Of a stretch of DNA of 64,000 nucleotides, positions 62,152 through 64,000 are shown one piece after another. Made by a program: the position numbers and the translations under genes. Position 1 is the first letter of the stretch; every line of letters begins with the position of its first letter. Origin of the DNA: an uncultured Sutterella sp. (GTDB lineage Bacteria; Pseudomonadota; Gammaproteobacteria; Burkholderiales; Burkholderiaceae_F). The notes below the pieces were generated by a model, which was not told the origin of the DNA, did not search any database, and worked only from the letters and a program-made list of their open reading frames with translations. Location of the stretch: assembly GCA_905213905.1 (NCBI GenBank), contig CAJMKD010000013.1, forward strand, positions 1 to 64,000, read 5' to 3'.

Positions 62152-63190
62152 ACTTCGCTGCTTTTTCCGACGTCTTCGCTTCCTTCGCCGACGCCGTGCC
62201 GCCCGCCGCTGTCACGCCTTCAACGAGGTCGAAGAAGCCGTAGCCGCGCAGGCGCTGCGCACGCCGCGCAAGGAGCTCTTCGCGCGGCAGGCGCAGGAGC
62301 GCGCGCAGCTCGTCGACGATCGCCTGCTTGAGCGTCGTTGCCATGAGCTTCGGATCGCGGTGCGCGCCGCCCAAAGGCTCGGAGATCACGCGGTCGACGA
62401 GGCCGAGCGCCGAGAGCTTGTCGGCCGTGAGCGACAGCGCTTCTGCCGCCTGCGGGGCCTTTGCGGAATCCTTCCAGAGAATCGAGGCGCAGCCTTCGGG
62501 CGAAATGACCGAATAAATAGCGTACTGGAGCATCATCACGACGTCGGCGACCGCGATCGCCAGCGCGCCGCCCGAGCCGCCCTCGCCGATCACGCAGGTG
62601 ACGATCGGCACATTGAGGGTCGACATTTCATAGAGGTTGCGGCCGATCGCTTCGGACTGGCCGCGCTCTTCGGCGTCAATGCCCGGATAGGCGCCCGGGG
62701 TGTCGACAAACGTGATGACGGGAAGGTCAAACTTCTCGGCGAGCTGCATCAGGCGAAGCGCCTTGCGGTAGCCCTCGGGACGGGCCATGCCGAAATTGCG
62801 CTCCGTGCGTTCGCGAAGCGTGCGGCCCTTCTGGTTGCCGATCACGACGCAGTTGATGTCCGCAATGCGCGCGAGGCCGCCCACGATCGCCTTGTCTTCG
62901 GCAAAGGCGCGGGCGCCGTGCAGCTCGTGGAAGTCCGTGAACATCGCATCGATGTAGTCGAGCGTGTAAGGACGATTCGGATGGCGCGCCACAAGCGACA
63001 TCTGCCAGGGCGTGAGAGAGGCGAACGTCTTCTTCACGAGCTCGGCCTCTTTTGCTTCGAGCGAGGCGATTTCGCTCGCAACGCTCACGCCGCGGCCGCT
63101 TTCCTGCTCTTCGAGCTCGCGCAGCTCGTCGATCTTCTTCTCAAGCGCCTCAATGTCGCGCTCAAATTCGAGAAATACCTTCTTGGCCAT
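62150..63190 (-). CDS. accA: Acetyl-CoA carboxylase carboxyltransferase subunit alpha
   Basis: 346 aa, first step of fatty-acid synthesis with AccD. Diagnostic stretches: LEFERDIEALEKKIDEL, HPNRPYTLDYIDAMF, GNQKGRTLRERTERNFGMARPEGYRKALRLM, FVDTPGAYPGIDAEERGQSEAIGRNL and GEGGSGGALAI. The tail after residue ~320 is Ala/Lys-rich. It starts 49 bp after cysS ends, probably co-transcribed. Confidence 0.95.
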   Translation of the reverse strand: MAKKVFLEFERDIEALEKKIDELRELEEQESGRGVSVASEIASLEAKEAELVKKTFASLTPWQMSLVARHPNRPYTLDYIDAMFTDFHELHGARAFAEDKAIVGGLARIADINCVVIGNQKGRTLRERTERNFGMARPEGYRKALRLMQLAEKFDLPVITFVDTPGAYPGIDAEERGQSEAIGRNLYEMSTLNVPIVTCVIGEGGSGGALAIAVADVVMMLQYAIYSVISPEGCASILWKDSAKAPQAAEALSLTADKLSALGLVDRVISEPLGGAHRDPKLMATTLKQAIVDELRALLRLPREELLARRAQRLRGYGFFDLVEGVTAAGGTASAKEAKTSEKAAK

Positions 63191-63239
63191 TTTTTCCAGT
63201 CTGTTTCCGGTCGAATTGTGTTCTTGTTGCGCGCTTCGC

Positions 63240-64000
63240 TCAGAGGCGGCGCCACGTCGTGCCCTGCGGGCCGTCGAGGAGCTCGATGCCTTCGGCGAGA
63301 AGATCCGCGCGGATTTTGTCGGCCTTGGCGAAGTCGCGCGCCTTCTTGGCGGCGGCGCGCTCGGCGACGAGCGACTCGATGCGCGCTTCGTCGCCGCTCT
63401 TCACAGCGCCGCGCAGGAACGCTTCCGGATCGCGTCCGAGGATGTTGAGGATGCGCCCGAGCGCGAGAAGCTGCCGGACAAGCGCGCTCGAACCCGTACG
63501 GTTGATTTCGCCCGCGAGCTCAAAGAGCACCGCCACGGCCTGCGCCGTGTTGAAGTCGTCGTCCATCGCCGCCTTGAAGCGCGCGGCGAAGGGTTCGCTC
63601 CAGTCGATCTCGGCGCCGTCGCCCGTGCGCCCGTCGAGCGCCGTGTAGAGGCGCTTGAGGCCTCGGTGCGCCTCTTCAATGAGGCCGCTCGAGAAGGAAA
63701 TGGGGCTGCGGTAGTGGCTGCGCAGGAGGAAGAAGCGGAGCACTTCCGCGCCGTTGCCTTCCCCGTAGGCGGCTTCCGTATCCTTCAAGGCGTCGCGAAT
63801 CGTCCAGAAATTGCCGAGCGACTTGCTCATCTTCTCCTCGACGCCGTCGGCGCGGCGCACGCGCAGCGGCCCCGAATGCATCCAGACGTTCGCGAAGGTC
63901 TTGCCGGTCGCGGCTTCGCTCTGCGCAATCTCATTCTCGTGGTGCGGGAAGATGAGGTCCGGACCGCCGCCGTGAATGTCGATCGTCTCGCCCAAAAGCT
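63240..64000 (-). CDS. cysS: Cysteinyl-tRNA synthetase, C-terminal part (cut by window edge)
   Basis: Partial: the start lies beyond 64000. The visible ~253 residues hold HGGGPDLIFPHHENEIAQSEA (zinc/cysteine site region, in pieces), the KMSKS loop EEKMSKSLGNF, and the C-terminal DALR-type helical domain ending GTTWRRL. Upstream half with the HIGH motif is not in the window. Confidence 0.95.
   Translation of the reverse strand, partial: LLGETIDIHGGGPDLIFPHHENEIAQSEAATGKTFANVWMHSGPLRVRRADGVEEKMSKSLGNFWTIRDALKDTEAAYGEGNGAEVLRFFLLRSHYRSPISFSSGLIEEAHRGLKRLYTALDGRTGDGAEIDWSEPFAARFKAAMDDDFNTAQAVAVLFELAGEINRTGSSALVRQLLALGRILNILGRDPEAFLRGAVKSGDEARIESLVAERAAAKKARDFAKADKIRADLLAEGIELLDGPQGTTWRRL

Overview
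The window is GC-rich chromosomal DNA from a Gram-negative anaerobe or microaerophile. It carries many Tat-exported flavoproteins, porins of the Burkholderiales type ending in Phe, an autotransporter, menaquinone genes, Hox-type hydrogenase maturation genes and a cysS-accA pair. I infer a betaproteobacterium of the Sutterellaceae type (Sutterella and relatives); no rRNA is present to confirm this. I saw no tRNA, rRNA, CRISPR array or insertion sequence.

Layout. 1-3.7 kb: NYN-domain protein, an exported quinone-reductase-like flavoprotein, and a Schlafen AlbA_2 protein flanked by 49-bp direct repeats. 4.4-7.4 kb: a NitT/TauT-type ABC importer behind a hairpin-rich leader. 7.9-17 kb: a respiration module made of a Tat-exported FAD reductase, a response regulator, a sensor kinase with a PhnD-like periplasmic domain, a porin, a second FAD reductase, a META lipoprotein and a TorD-like chaperone. 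17.2-21.6 kb: a second module with a MerR-type regulator, an FMN/FAD reductase of unusual active site and another porin. 21.8-26.4 kb: HutW-type radical SAM enzyme and a two-subunit molybdoenzyme. 27-28 kb: two lipoproteins. 28.2-30.9 kb: hoxM-L-O-Q-R hydrogenase maturation operon without structural genes. 31-36 kb: MerR regulator with an UlaG-like hydrolase, an M20 amidohydrolase and a BetT-type transporter. 36.8-42 kb: ferric-reductase-like flavocytochrome, menB-menE, and an AroE-like/AroK fusion. 42-49 kb: EamA exporters, an esterase, exported flavodoxin, a CMD protein, a cyclophilin-like protein and a LysR regulator. 49-56 kb: PheC-like dehydratase, a UmuD-like protein that has lost its protease dyad, a frameshifted yjiH-like gene with yjiG-like partner, a second M20 hydrolase and TyrA. 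56.5-64 kb: autotransporter, polar amino-acid ABC importer, MarR regulator, accA and cysS (cut by the window edge).

The most notable system is the 9.4-15.6 kb module. An identical palindrome, TTACGCGCGTAA, followed at exactly the same 11-bp distance by AGAATT, lies upstream of both the first FAD reductase (9531-9559, minus strand) and the porin/second reductase operon (12650-12678, plus strand). This suggests one regulon controlled by the adjacent kinase/regulator pair: sensing, outer-membrane entry and periplasmic reduction of an unidentified organic electron acceptor. A second candidate regulon is the LysR cluster at 43.5-49.1 kb, with similar dyads upstream of two of its transcription units.
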